From positions 6,151,501-6,215,500 of the forward strand of contig NC_092798.1 of NCBI RefSeq assembly GCF_918797505.1: DNA of 64,000 bases. The letters are read 5' to 3'. The notes below the pieces were generated by a model, which had not been told where the DNA came from, made no database searches, and worked only from the letters and a program-made list of their open reading frames with translations. Position numbers and translations under genes: made by a program. The number at the start of each line of letters is the position of its first letter. Within the stretch, counting starts at the first letter, position 1. Positions 32,356-40,449 of the stretch are shown here, one piece after another. Source of the DNA: Bemisia tabaci (Eukaryota > Arthropoda > Insecta > Hemiptera > Aleyrodidae).

Positions 32356-32865
32356 TCATATCCACCACACCCACGGGGAAAGACCAAGGACTCTGCGTGA
32401 TCTTCTGAGTTTCGGGTGCCATCGCTCCAAAGTCACAGTACACTCTCGTAATTTGAACCGCTCTACCACACTGATTTCCAACACATGTCCGTCACCCCAT
32501 TCGTCTTCATTAGAGCTCGAGTACGAACATGTGCTTTCAACTTTCGGGACCAACTCGAAATTGACCCCCTCTACCTCCTCAGACTTTACCTCTTGCTTGA
32601 TCTCTATGTCATTTTCAGATTTTACCTCTTGCTTGATCTCTATGTCATTTTCAGATTTTACCTCTTGCTTGATCTCTATGTCATTTTCAGATTTTACCTC
32701 TTGCTTGATCTCTGTTTCTTCCGTTTTTATTTCGATTTTCACCACACATGAATTTTCCTTGGAGGTAGAGGGTTCCAATAAATGAGAATTAATTGTTTCG
32801 GCTTGAATGGCTGGTCCCAAATCCTTAGTGTGGAAAATTACAGTTGGCCGAGCGGTACTTGACAT
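32356..32865 (-). CDS. Acidic protein with tandem SUMO-consensus repeats
   Basis: 169 codons, ATG preceded by a T11-AG acceptor-like tract. Not a known family. Residues about 50-95 contain a 12-residue unit (IKQEVKSENDIE) repeated about three times plus a partial, giving many psi-K-x-E sumoylation consensus sites (IKTE, IKQE, VKSE). An acidic Ser/Asp/Glu stretch (STCSYSSSNEDEWGDG) follows, then a basic C-terminus ending WVWWI. I infer a nuclear, possibly SUMO-modified or SUMO-sponging regulator. Single copy in the element centre, transcribed away from the right arm, perhaps from a divergent promoter region shared with 33511. Confidence 0.65.
   Translation of the reverse strand: MSSTARPTVIFHTKDLGPAIQAETINSHLLEPSTSKENSCVVKIEIKTEETEIKQEVKSENDIEIKQEVKSENDIEIKQEVKSENDIEIKQEVKSEEVEGVNFELVPKVESTCSYSSSNEDEWGDGHVLEISVVERFKLRECTVTLERWHPKLRRSRRVLGLSPWVWWI
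32590..32710. repeat. 36-bp in-frame coding minisatellite
   Basis: A 36-bp unit (core TTTTACCTCTTGCTTGATCT, then CTATGTCATTTTCAGA on the plus strand) is repeated three times plus a partial, encoding the IKQEVKSENDIE repeat on the minus strand. Confidence 0.9.
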
Positions 32866-33510
32866 TTTTTTTTTTCTAAAAAAAAAAATGAGGAAAAGAA
32901 AATAAAGCCACTAAGTTCCGTGAAGATCGACACAAAAAAAAAATAAATAAAACTTAAGAGTACTTGAATTCGTTTTTTTTCTAAAAAAAGAGAGAGAAAA
33001 AAGGCCACTAAGTCCCGTGAAGATCAATTCTAGAAAAAAAAATAAAACTTGAAAGCACATGAATTCACGTTTCACAAGACTCTAAAAGCAAGAAAATTAT
33101 TTTTTCGCAAATGACAAGAGATAAGAAACTAGATATTCGGGAAGCACAGTAAGGATAATTTTGCATTTAGAAAAAATAATTGCATCATATTGTGAAAGAA
33201 TAAGAATCTGAGTCACCCAGGTTTCAGAAGGAATGCGATGTATTTCATCAGATTATGAAACTCACATACCCCACAACACTATGAAAAAATCTGGGTCACC
33301 CAGGTTTCAGAAGGAATGCCGAGTTGAAAGTTTGGTTTAACCCCACCACTGAAAGACCTTGAAGCAAATGATTGCGATGTATTGCATCAGATTATGAAAC
33401 TCCCATACCCCCACCACTATGGAAAAGGATTGCACCATATTGCATTAAAATTGCAACAGATTATGAAACTAACCCCCACCATCATGAAACAGCAGCGTGT
33501 CAAAAGTTTG
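32866..33510. other. Intergenic control region with short tandem duplications
   Basis: Contains two copies of CTAAGTTCCGTGAAGATC-like sequence about 95 bp apart, duplicated GTCACCCAGGTTTCAGAAGG boxes (about 33212 and 33296) and repeated GCGATGTATT.CATCAGATTATGAAAC boxes (33235, 33374). It separates the divergent 169-codon gene and the right-arm promoter, so enhancer-like function is plausible. Confidence 0.5.
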
Positions 33511-33546
33511 TATAAATAGTGGTCGCTATCCCATTTTCTATTCAGT
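33511..33546 (+). promoter_or_regulatory. TATA/Inr promoter for the right-arm module
   Basis: TATAAATAG at 33511-33519 is followed by an arthropod-type initiator TCAGT at 33542-33546, about 31-33 bp downstream. It lies in the unique centre and points into the right arm. A donor-like GTAAGT follows at 33626. Confidence 0.75.
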
Positions 33547-33625
33547 CAAAGATTTCCTTTGAACCATAGTGAAAAAAGTGCTCTTAGTGCAACCCGCAAT
33601 TCTACGCTCCGCCGTTAAATACCAA

Positions 33626-33691
33626 GTAAGTTTTTTTCTCCTTCGTTTTATCGACAAATTAATATATCGAAAATAAATTTTTTTTTTTCAC
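33626..33691 (+). promoter_or_regulatory. Candidate leader intron before PLA2 gene
   Basis: Donor-like CAA/GTAAGT at 33626 and a T-rich tract ending CACAAG near 33693. The leader exon would run about 33544-33625. The same donor could also splice to acceptor-like tracts before the penton (AG at 34866-34867) and DUF8207-like (AG at 37610-37611) genes. Inferred from splice consensus only. Confidence 0.5.
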
Positions 33692-33748
33692 AAGTTTACT
33701 TAAAATTTAGTATATATAAAGATTAAAGAATAATTTTTAAATTAGAAT

Positions 33749-34450
33749 ATGTTGGTTATTAGTGAAAAAAAAAAAAAAAAAGGATCTGGTATCATCAATT
33801 CGCTCATCGATTCTCTACCGTTTGAAGCTCATTTACCGGGTTATTCTTACTGCGGGCCGGGGACCAGAGTTGTCGAAAGATTGAGAAGAAACGATCCTGG
33901 TATTAATGATTTGGATAATCAGTGTAAACTCCATGATACGGTGTACTTGAAGAACAAAAGTTTAGAGACTCGACATCGTGCCGATCGCGAATTAGCCGAC
34001 CAAAGTTGGAAAATCGCCGGTGATAAGAGTAAATCTTGGGGTGAACGTGCTGCAGCATATCTGGTAACGAACGCGATGAAATCTAAACTAGCGTTGGGGG
34101 GTAAACTGAAGAAAGGAAGTGGAGCTAAACTGAAGAAGAAACGTATTATCAAACGAAAACCGCGCACCGGAAAAGGTGTTAAATCTCGTAAACGTAGAGT
34201 TGTGCGTAAGAAGAAATTGGAAGGTCCGAGGGTTATTCCGTTACCGAAGACCGGAGGAATCATTCAATATTTGAACCCCATCTTGACAGGGTTGACACAC
34301 TTAGGTACAGCTGCCGGATCTGCTAATGAGATTTTGAAAACTTTAAAGAAAATGAAGAATGGGAGTGGTATGAAGAAAAAAATGAAATTAGGTCCTTTCA
34401 AGAAAGGTTGGGGGTTGTATTTGAAACCCTATGAGCCAAAAAACTGTTGA
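33749..34450 (+). CDS. PLA2-domain basic virion protein (right copy)
   Basis: Identical 233-residue product to 29799-30500: YCGPGT loop, HD dyad at 62-63, D79, basic middle and C-terminal GLYLKPY. First gene of the right arm, about 205 nt downstream of the mapped-by-eye TATA/Inr promoter and after a possible leader intron. Both arms have exactly 17 As in the N-terminal Lys run, which suggests selection, recent copying or both. Confidence 0.88.
   Translation: MLVISEKKKKKGSGIINSLIDSLPFEAHLPGYSYCGPGTRVVERLRRNDPGINDLDNQCKLHDTVYLKNKSLETRHRADRELADQSWKIAGDKSKSWGERAAAYLVTNAMKSKLALGGKLKKGSGAKLKKKRIIKRKPRTGKGVKSRKRRVVRKKKLEGPRVIPLPKTGGIIQYLNPILTGLTHLGTAAGSANEILKTLKKMKNGSGMKKKMKLGPFKKGWGLYLKPYEPKNC
34438..34444 (+). 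promoter_or_regulatory. -1 ribosomal frameshift slippery site (right arm)
   Basis: The PLA2 frame reads CCA-AAA-AAC-TGT-TGA, so A_AAA_AAC is in exact X_XXY_YYZ phase with the stop codon next-but-one. The -1 frame is the protease frame. A_AAA_AAC is a classical efficient eukaryotic slippery heptamer (retroviral gag-pro type). Downstream, CGAACTT (34482-34488) and AAGTTCG (34492-34498) form a 7-bp hairpin, enclosed by ACCAAT (34474-34479) pairing with ATTGGT (34507-34512). The 29-nt gap to this stem is longer than the usual 5-9 nt, so the stimulator may be something else. Confidence 0.75.
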
Positions 34451-34818
34451 GTAGACTACCGAAGAAAGCATTGACCAATTTCGAACTTGCAAAGTTCGTC
34501 AAAGACATTGGTTTATCTAATTTCAGAGGTGTGTTCATGCGAGACGAGCTAAGGAGTTTGAAGCCACGAAGAATTGAAAAAGGAATCATTAACTTAGACG
34601 ATTCATCAGGGAGAGGGACTCATTGGTGTGCTTACCACAAGCGTAACGATAAAGTTACATATTTCGATTCGTTTGGACTCAGACCACCCCCGGAGATTAG
34701 AGAATATTTCAGAGGTAGTCAAATTGTTTATCATAATGAGCAAGTGCAAAGCTATAATTCCGAAAACTGTGGGCATTTATGTTTAAAATTTCTCATAAAA
34801 GAGAGCTCCTCCGGATGA
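34444..34818 (+). CDS. PRO: Adenain-like cysteine protease, -1 frame (right copy)
   Basis: As 29431-29805. The frame opens only at 34435 and lacks an early ATG; CTG/TTG codons at 34444/34447 are the only near-cognate options besides frameshifting. Catalytic H59, D74, Q101 and C108 are intact. After a -1 slip at 34438-34444 the ribosome would enter this frame at codon 34444. Family function: cleavage of capsid precursor proteins. Confidence 0.85.
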   Translation: MLSRLPKKALTNFELAKFVKDIGLSNFRGVFMRDELRSLKPRRIEKGIINLDDSSGRGTHWCAYHKRNDKVTYFDSFGLRPPPEIREYFRGSQIVYHNEQVQSYNSENCGHLCLKFLIKESSSG

Positions 34819-34847
34819 AAGAAGTTCAGTTTAATTTTTTTTTATGT

Positions 34848-34867
34848 GATTTGTTTTTTTTTTCCAG
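34848..34867 (+). promoter_or_regulatory. Splice-acceptor-like tract before penton gene
   Basis: A run of ten Ts followed by CCAG ends 11 nt before the penton ATG, a strong 3' splice-site consensus. The mirror site is at about 29382-29401. Confidence 0.55.
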
Positions 34868-34878
34868 ATAATATCACT

Positions 34879-35556
34879 ATGTCTATGACTTTCATCTTAA
34901 CAGGAAATACGTCGATTCTTTCCGCTGCTTACTATCCACCCATCGAGTTGAAAGAGGAAGAAGACTATTATTTAGGTCTCATTAGCTTCGAGTGTTTTAA
35001 TTCAATTCCTAACATTGACGAATCGAATAATATATTCTATTATGAGGATAAACAGCTGATTATTCCTGTAGGAGCGTATGAACTGGCTGACATAGAATCT
35101 TTTTTGCAAAGTCATTTGGGAAAAGAGAACATCAAGTTGAAAGGAAATAATAACACATTGCTTTGTGAACTGATCTCACAGTTCAAAATAGATTTCACGA
35201 AACCTAGGTCCATGGGGAAAATGTTGGGGTTTGAGTCTGTTGTCTTGGAGCCGAATAAACTTCATTTCTCTAATTCGCAAGTGAACATACTTAGAGTGAA
35301 CGCTATAATGATTGACTGTAATTTAGTTTCATCGGCGTATATAAATAATCGAGAAAATCATATTATCCATAGTTTTGCTAATACGACTCCTGCCGGTTAT
35401 CGTATAATCGAAACAGTTAGTACTCCTATTTATTTACCAGTAAAACAGAAACTCGTCGATAATATAAGACTAACGGTAACGGATCAATCGGGAAACTTGA
35501 TTGATTTTCGTGGTGAAGAAATAACCATTCATTTACACCTGAAGAGTAGGCTATAA
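34879..35556 (+). CDS. Penton-like minor capsid protein (right copy)
   Basis: Same 225-residue product as 28693-29370. A T10-CCAG acceptor-like tract ends at 34867, 11 nt before this ATG. The two arms differ only in the lengths of two homopolymers upstream (9/10 versus 10/9), which changes the upstream reading but not the protein. C-terminal DFRGEEITIHL block intact. Confidence 0.75.
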   Translation: MSMTFILTGNTSILSAAYYPPIELKEEEDYYLGLISFECFNSIPNIDESNNIFYYEDKQLIIPVGAYELADIESFLQSHLGKENIKLKGNNNTLLCELISQFKIDFTKPRSMGKMLGFESVVLEPNKLHFSNSQVNILRVNAIMIDCNLVSSAYINNRENHIIHSFANTTPAGYRIIETVSTPIYLPVKQKLVDNIRLTVTDQSGNLIDFRGEEITIHLHLKSRL

Positions 35557-35559
35557 AAA

Positions 35560-35799
35560 ATGGTTTTTGATTTTAACAACTATAAAAGTGGTGGAGTTTT
35601 AACTCAATCTAGTAAAAAGTTAAAATCTACAAAAAAGTTAACTTTGAAAAGTAAAAATATTTTAAAACAGTTGGGTTATAAGTTGCAAAATGAGCGACAT
35701 TCTCGACGTGATAAGCTCTCCCTCCTTAGACGAATCCATCTCAAGGATAGAACTTCAAACCTTAAACCCCAGCAATCCGAACGCGTTAAACAACAATGA
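35560..35799 (+). CDS. Small basic virion-associated protein (right copy)
   Basis: Same 79-residue product as 28450-28689; begins 3 nt after the penton stop and overlaps the MCP start by 110 nt. Lys/Arg-rich throughout, no membrane segment. Recognised only by its conserved-looking GGVL and LG core and its place between penton and MCP. Confidence 0.55.
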   Translation: MVFDFNNYKSGGVLTQSSKKLKSTKKLTLKSKNILKQLGYKLQNERHSRRDKLSLLRRIHLKDRTSNLKPQQSERVKQQ

Positions 35800-36916
35800 T
35801 ATAATTCATTTTTCCATGAATCAAGCTGACATGTTGCCGTATCTACCTAAAAGTTACTTCCTCATATCAGGTAGATTAGCGAAAAGTAGTGCGGAAGGTG
35901 CTCTATCTGCTCCGAGCGCAACGAACAGGTTTGCTAACGGTGGTATTCTGCACTTGTTTAATCGTATAGAATTGAGAATGAACAACTCGTTATTGCAGTC
36001 TGTAAACGAGCCGGGGAAAACATGTTTAGTTCGGTTGATGACAACGTATAATGATTGGAACATCAGACATCTACAGTTGATGGGTTTAGATGAATCCCTA
36101 GGAATGGAGGATGACGGATCTTTCCACAATGTGGTTATACCATTCAAAGTTTTCTTTTCCTTCGGCGAGGATTTCAGACGTGTGCTGATCAACCCTAAGT
36201 TAGAAATCCTACTGACTAGAGCTAGAACGGACGATAATGCTATTTACCAAACAGCTGCTGAGAATTACAGCCTAAAAATCAGTAAAATACAGTTCAGAAT
36301 TCCTTTTGTTCAAGTAGACGATGTTCACAGATTGAAATTGTTGAAAATAATCGACAAAGACAGAGCCTTACCTATTGCATTCCGATCTTGGGATCTTTAC
36401 CAGTATCCTGAATTACCCGCCTCTACAAAACATACTTGGTCTATTAAGACCTCCACTCAAATTGAAAAACCTCGTTATGTTGTTGTATTTTTTCAGACCG
36501 GTCGTATGGATGATAAGTCCAAAAATGCGTGTAAATTCGATCATTGTGATCTGCGCAACATTCAACTTTATCTCAACAACATGCCGTACCCTTACGAAAG
36601 TTATGATCAGAGCTTCAGTAAAAATAATTTTGCCATCTTTTATCATGCATATTGTGAATTCTCGAGCACCTACAATGGATTACGTGAAACTTCCCCTTAT
36701 CTTCGGTTAAAAACCTTTAAATCTGATGCTCCTCTTTTTATTATAAATTGCGAACGTCAAAAAGAAACTTTAAAATACGGTCCGGTTGATGTTCGATTGG
36801 AATTTGAGGCTAACGCTGCTTTTCCTGCTAATACTACCGCGAGTTGTATAATAATCCACGATACCATTTATCAGTACAATCCGTTATCAGGTGTTATAAA
36901 GAAGTATGAAGGTTAA
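35690..36916 (+). CDS. MCP: Candidate major capsid protein (right copy)
   Basis: Identical 408-residue product to 27333-28559. It starts inside the small basic gene (110-nt overlap, different frame) and ends 11 nt into the ATPase gene, so translation of this block probably uses leaky scanning, reinitiation or separate spliced mRNAs. The capsid assignment rests on family resemblance and gene order. Confidence 0.72.
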   Translation: MSDILDVISSPSLDESISRIELQTLNPSNPNALNNNDIIHFSMNQADMLPYLPKSYFLISGRLAKSSAEGALSAPSATNRFANGGILHLFNRIELRMNNSLLQSVNEPGKTCLVRLMTTYNDWNIRHLQLMGLDESLGMEDDGSFHNVVIPFKVFFSFGEDFRRVLINPKLEILLTRARTDDNAIYQTAAENYSLKISKIQFRIPFVQVDDVHRLKLLKIIDKDRALPIAFRSWDLYQYPELPASTKHTWSIKTSTQIEKPRYVVVFFQTGRMDDKSKNACKFDHCDLRNIQLYLNNMPYPYESYDQSFSKNNFAIFYHAYCEFSSTYNGLRETSPYLRLKTFKSDAPLFIINCERQKETLKYGPVDVRLEFEANAAFPANTTASCIIIHDTIYQYNPLSGVIKKYEG

Positions 36917-37586
36917 GAAGACGAAATTAAGTTTACCCGTTCGGAAATTCGAATTCGAGGGTGGTTGTGTGAGACGGAAACATGGTAATCTCTTCCCTAA
37001 TAGTGTGAGAGGTTTGATTGTGGGTCGATCCAACTGTGGTAAAAGCAATGTGATGTTAAGTTTACTCTTGGATTCGAACGGTTTGCGTTTCGAAAATGTG
37101 TATCTATTTTCTAAATCCGCTCATCAGCTAAAATATAGTTTTCTCGAAAAAGTCTTAAGCAAGGTTGATGGTATAGGTTACCATCGATATGATAAAGGTT
37201 TCCTGACTCCTGAAGATGTGAAACCTAACTCAATTGTTATATTTGACGATGTAATCACGGAAAAACAGAGTCCAATAGCTGAATTTTTTTCTATGGGTCG
37301 TCATAGAGATATTGATTGTTTTTATCTGGGTCAAACGTATACGAGAATACCGAAACAGTTAATTCGTGACAACGCAAATTTCCTAGTTCTTTTTAAAATG
37401 GACATTCTAAATTTGAAACATGTGTATGATGAACATGTAGCCGCGGATATGGAATTCAATAAGTTCCGGAAAATGTGTAATACTTGTTGGAAAAAACCCT
37501 ACGGTTTTATTGTTCTTGATAAGGATAGCGATAAGAATAATGGTGGCTATAGGAAGGGTTTTGATCAATACTATATAAGTCTTTGA
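36906..37586 (+). CDS. ATP: FtsK/HerA-type genome-packaging ATPase (right copy)
   Basis: As 26663-27343, with Walker A at 40-47, Walker B at 109-115 and Q143 intact. It carries N32 instead of D32 because of one substitution at 36999, the only coding base substitution I noticed between the arms. Start overlaps the MCP stop region by 11 nt. Confidence 0.92.
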   Translation: MKVKKTKLSLPVRKFEFEGGCVRRKHGNLFPNSVRGLIVGRSNCGKSNVMLSLLLDSNGLRFENVYLFSKSAHQLKYSFLEKVLSKVDGIGYHRYDKGFLTPEDVKPNSIVIFDDVITEKQSPIAEFFSMGRHRDIDCFYLGQTYTRIPKQLIRDNANFLVLFKMDILNLKHVYDEHVAADMEFNKFRKMCNTCWKKPYGFIVLDKDSDKNNGGYRKGFDQYYISL

Positions 37587-37589
37587 TTC

Positions 37590-37611
37590 GTTATTTTTTT
37601 TTATTCTTTAG
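37590..37611 (+). promoter_or_regulatory. Splice-acceptor-like tract before DUF8207-like gene
   Basis: A T-rich stretch ending TTCTTTAG lies 10 nt before the ATG at 37622. Mirror copy at about 26638-26659. Confidence 0.5.
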
Positions 37612-37621
37612 AGAAAGAAAT

Positions 37622-38560
37622 ATGGAAACAAAATTGAAATCTGATATTGTGAAGGCTGCCGAGTCCATTCGGAAAAAGTATAAACTTCTCAAAGAGGGTA
37701 TAGTCCAAGAAGATATAGATCGGAAGAAGCATTTCGAACCACTTTTGAAACCATTAACAACATTAATTGATCTCACCGGTGATAAAAGTAAAGATCTTGA
37801 AGAGTTGAAAGTATCGATCAAAGAATCTGGTGAAGAAGTTGCGAAGAAAATTAAGGCTGTGGATAGGAAGATTAAAACGCAACCACGATCTAAGGAGAAA
37901 GGTACTTCTACCGGGTATTATGAAGATATTTACGATGACCCTGGGGAGGCAGAAGACGCTTGGAATGAATGGCACGATCATATGTCTAGGTTCGGTCCTT
38001 TAACAAGAAAATATCTCTACGAGTTCACTTTTGACAAGTCTCATCATTTCGATACGAAATTTGGTGTTCATGCGGCTCCGGACAGATCATTTGCTTGGCA
38101 GATAGGGTATAAAGATATAGATTTTGATAAATCTGACGATATACATATAGATCATAATGTTTTTTACGGTACGCGAGGTTTGTTCGAACTAATCTTTAAA
38201 CGATTCCCAGATAATAATATTTACAACACTGCGGATTTGGAAACTTATAAAAAGATTTTAGAACTCACTAACGCTCATTTACAAGGTTGGAAAAGTACCG
38301 GAAACTTGGCTAGTAGTAATAGTTCAAAATATAAACAAATAATTTCTAAACTGTTTATGAACAAATCAAAAGATAAAAGTGGAGGCAGTTTGTTACCTGT
38401 TAACAATAATACGATAGACTATCTATATTGGGACAACCCAAACGAGTTAGTGGAGCGTTTAGCTTTGCTGAAAGCCTCTGAGGCAGCGGGAAACTACGCT
38501 CATTTAGCTGAAATTGCATCTATCGAAGAAGAATTGAGGGAAGGAAAGTTCATACTATGA
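37622..38560 (+). CDS. DUF8207-like Polinton accessory protein (right copy)
   Basis: Same product as 25689-26627. The T-rich tract ending TTTAG at 37611 lies 10 nt before this ATG, which favours the METKLK start over the in-frame TTG codon further upstream. Coiled-coil-like N-terminus, YGTRGLFELIFKRFP motif in the middle, and a conserved-looking C-terminus rich in Leu/Ala. Role unknown. Confidence 0.75.
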   Translation: METKLKSDIVKAAESIRKKYKLLKEGIVQEDIDRKKHFEPLLKPLTTLIDLTGDKSKDLEELKVSIKESGEEVAKKIKAVDRKIKTQPRSKEKGTSTGYYEDIYDDPGEAEDAWNEWHDHMSRFGPLTRKYLYEFTFDKSHHFDTKFGVHAAPDRSFAWQIGYKDIDFDKSDDIHIDHNVFYGTRGLFELIFKRFPDNNIYNTADLETYKKILELTNAHLQGWKSTGNLASSNSSKYKQIISKLFMNKSKDKSGGSLLPVNNNTIDYLYWDNPNELVERLALLKASEAAGNYAHLAEIASIEEELREGKFIL

Positions 38561-39523
38561 AGAAAACTGTCAACAAATTTGGTCAACACCGTGGGTACAA
38601 TGGGAAAAAAGGACCGCCAGGTGCAGGTTTTGTCTTGAATTCTGAAGGGAATTTTGATATTCAGAACAAAACTCTGTCTAATGTGAAAGCTCCCGTGCAT
38701 ATAAATGATGCAACTACAAAAGTATGGGTATTGCAGAATTTTCCTCATTACGAGTCCGAAAGAAAATCCCTTTCAATAAACGCCAGATTGAGTGATGTTC
38801 ACAATCCCGAATTTCCATCGGATGGTGTTAGTTTATCGTACTTGCGGTACAAAGCTATATGTTTGAATAGTGTAAGAGATGTATGGGATGTGAGGAAAAA
38901 AACGGTTAATCGCGTTATCGGATCCTGTAGAAGGTCTGGATGCAGTAAATTTGAAGTTTGTTCAAGACGAATTGCAGAAGCTCAAAGATATTGTTTTATG
39001 TTTGAATGATGCAGACGTTTGGGATGTAAAAAGGAAAAGATTGATAGGTTTATCCGAGCCTGTACAAGAGGACGAGGTTGTGAGTGTTGCCTATTTAATG
39101 AAAGAGTTGGAGAAATTAAAACAAAAAGTGATTTCTATGAATGAGGGTGGATCATTCGATTGTAGAGGATGTGTCATCCAAAATGTTGGAGAGGGATCGA
39201 AGGATGATGATGCTGTGTCTTTGAGAGTGCTCATGTACATGTTGAAACTGCAAGCATTTTTCATGATGCGAGAATTGACGGATGCTGTCATTCATTTGAG
39301 AAAAGAGATATATAATATTAATCCGGTTAAACATAAATCTAAAGATGTTAAAGAACATTTAAATACCTTAGAGAACTCTTTTAAAAGAACTTGGCGAACT
39401 GCTGCTCAGTCTACTGACCAGTCCGATACCCTCTCCCTTCTCTCTGAAGTAGAGAAGAGTCAACTTAAAACTTTACTGAAAGATTTGAAAGACGAGCATT
39501 TGAACATTTACCTCAAAGGATGA
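38557..39523 (+). pseudogene. Fibre-like protein, frameshifted right copy
   Basis: Counterpart of 24727-25692 with one extra A in an A-run at about 38897-38903 (seven As here, six in the other arm). The upstream frame ends after 150 codons, at 39009; the remainder stays open in the original frame up to 39523. The run contains AAAAAAC, but the codon phase is wrong for -1 slippage. Either the copy is broken, or the extra base is a homopolymer sequencing error. Confidence 0.75.
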
Positions 39524-40449
39524 ACACTAGAACTGGTATCGTTTATGAATTACACAAACCTGCGCGTCGTAATTTCCCGAGGAGGTATGTAACTATTAAA
39601 GGTATGAATGATTTGTTCCAAGCTGATCTTGTGGAGATGATTCCCTACGCTGATGAAAATGATGGATTCAAGTATCTTCTCACTTTGATCGATACCTTCT
39701 CAAAGAGAGGATGGGCTTCGAAATTAAGAAATAAGGGGGGTGTTGAAGTGGCCAATGCTTTACTGAAAATCTTTAGAGGTTTAAAAAAACCACCTAAACT
39801 TTTACAAACAGATCAAGGCACAGATTTTTTTAACTCTCGAGTCTCGGATGTGTTAAAGAGATTCGGTATTCGTTTGTATAACACATTTTCAACCAAGAAA
39901 GCTTCGATTGTGGAGCGTTTCAACAGAACTCTGAAAACATGGATGTGGCGAGAGTTTAGTTTGCGTGGTAATTACAGATGGATTGATTTTCTGGATGATT
40001 TGTTAAGAAAATACAATGATAGGAAACACAGAACTATAGGATTACCCCCCTCCAAAGTAAATAAAAAAAATGCTGCTCTCGTGATGTCTCGATTGTTGAC
40101 CAAGAAATTACCCCCTCGTAAAAAAAATAAATTCAATGTTGCAGATGCTGTAAGGATCTCTAAATACAAACATATATTTGAGAAGTCCTACACCCCGAAT
40201 TGGACAACGGAAGTGTTCTTTATTGATAAAGTGCAAGATACGGTTCCTGTAACTTACACACTGAAAGACAGTAACGGTGAGCAGATAAAAGGAGGTTTTT
40301 ACGAAGAGGAACTTCAAAAAACTAAATATAAAGATACATTCCTAGTCGAAAAAATTATTTCTCGAAAAGGTGATAAAATCAAAGTGAAGTGGTTAGGTTT
40401 TGACGATACTCATAACCAATGGATCCCAGCAAATCATTTAGAGATTTGA
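39520..40449 (+). CDS. INT: Retroviral-type DDE integrase with chromodomain (right copy)
   Basis: Same 309-residue protein as 23801-24730: catalytic D36, D98 and E132 and a C-terminal chromodomain-like segment. Intact in this arm too, so the element carries two full integrase genes. Its ATG overlaps the fibre gene stop (ATGA), which places it just after the frameshifted fibre gene; reinitiation from upstream termination may therefore differ from the left arm. Confidence 0.93.
   Translation: MNTRTGIVYELHKPARRNFPRRYVTIKGMNDLFQADLVEMIPYADENDGFKYLLTLIDTFSKRGWASKLRNKGGVEVANALLKIFRGLKKPPKLLQTDQGTDFFNSRVSDVLKRFGIRLYNTFSTKKASIVERFNRTLKTWMWREFSLRGNYRWIDFLDDLLRKYNDRKHRTIGLPPSKVNKKNAALVMSRLLTKKLPPRKKNKFNVADAVRISKYKHIFEKSYTPNWTTEVFFIDKVQDTVPVTYTLKDSNGEQIKGGFYEEELQKTKYKDTFLVEKIISRKGDKIKVKWLGFDDTHNQWIPANHLEI

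Noticed and set aside
38895..38905. AAAAAAC in the fibre gene as a second frameshift site
   Set aside because: The codon phase is AAA-AAA-CGG, not X_XXY_YYZ, and the left copy is open without slippage.
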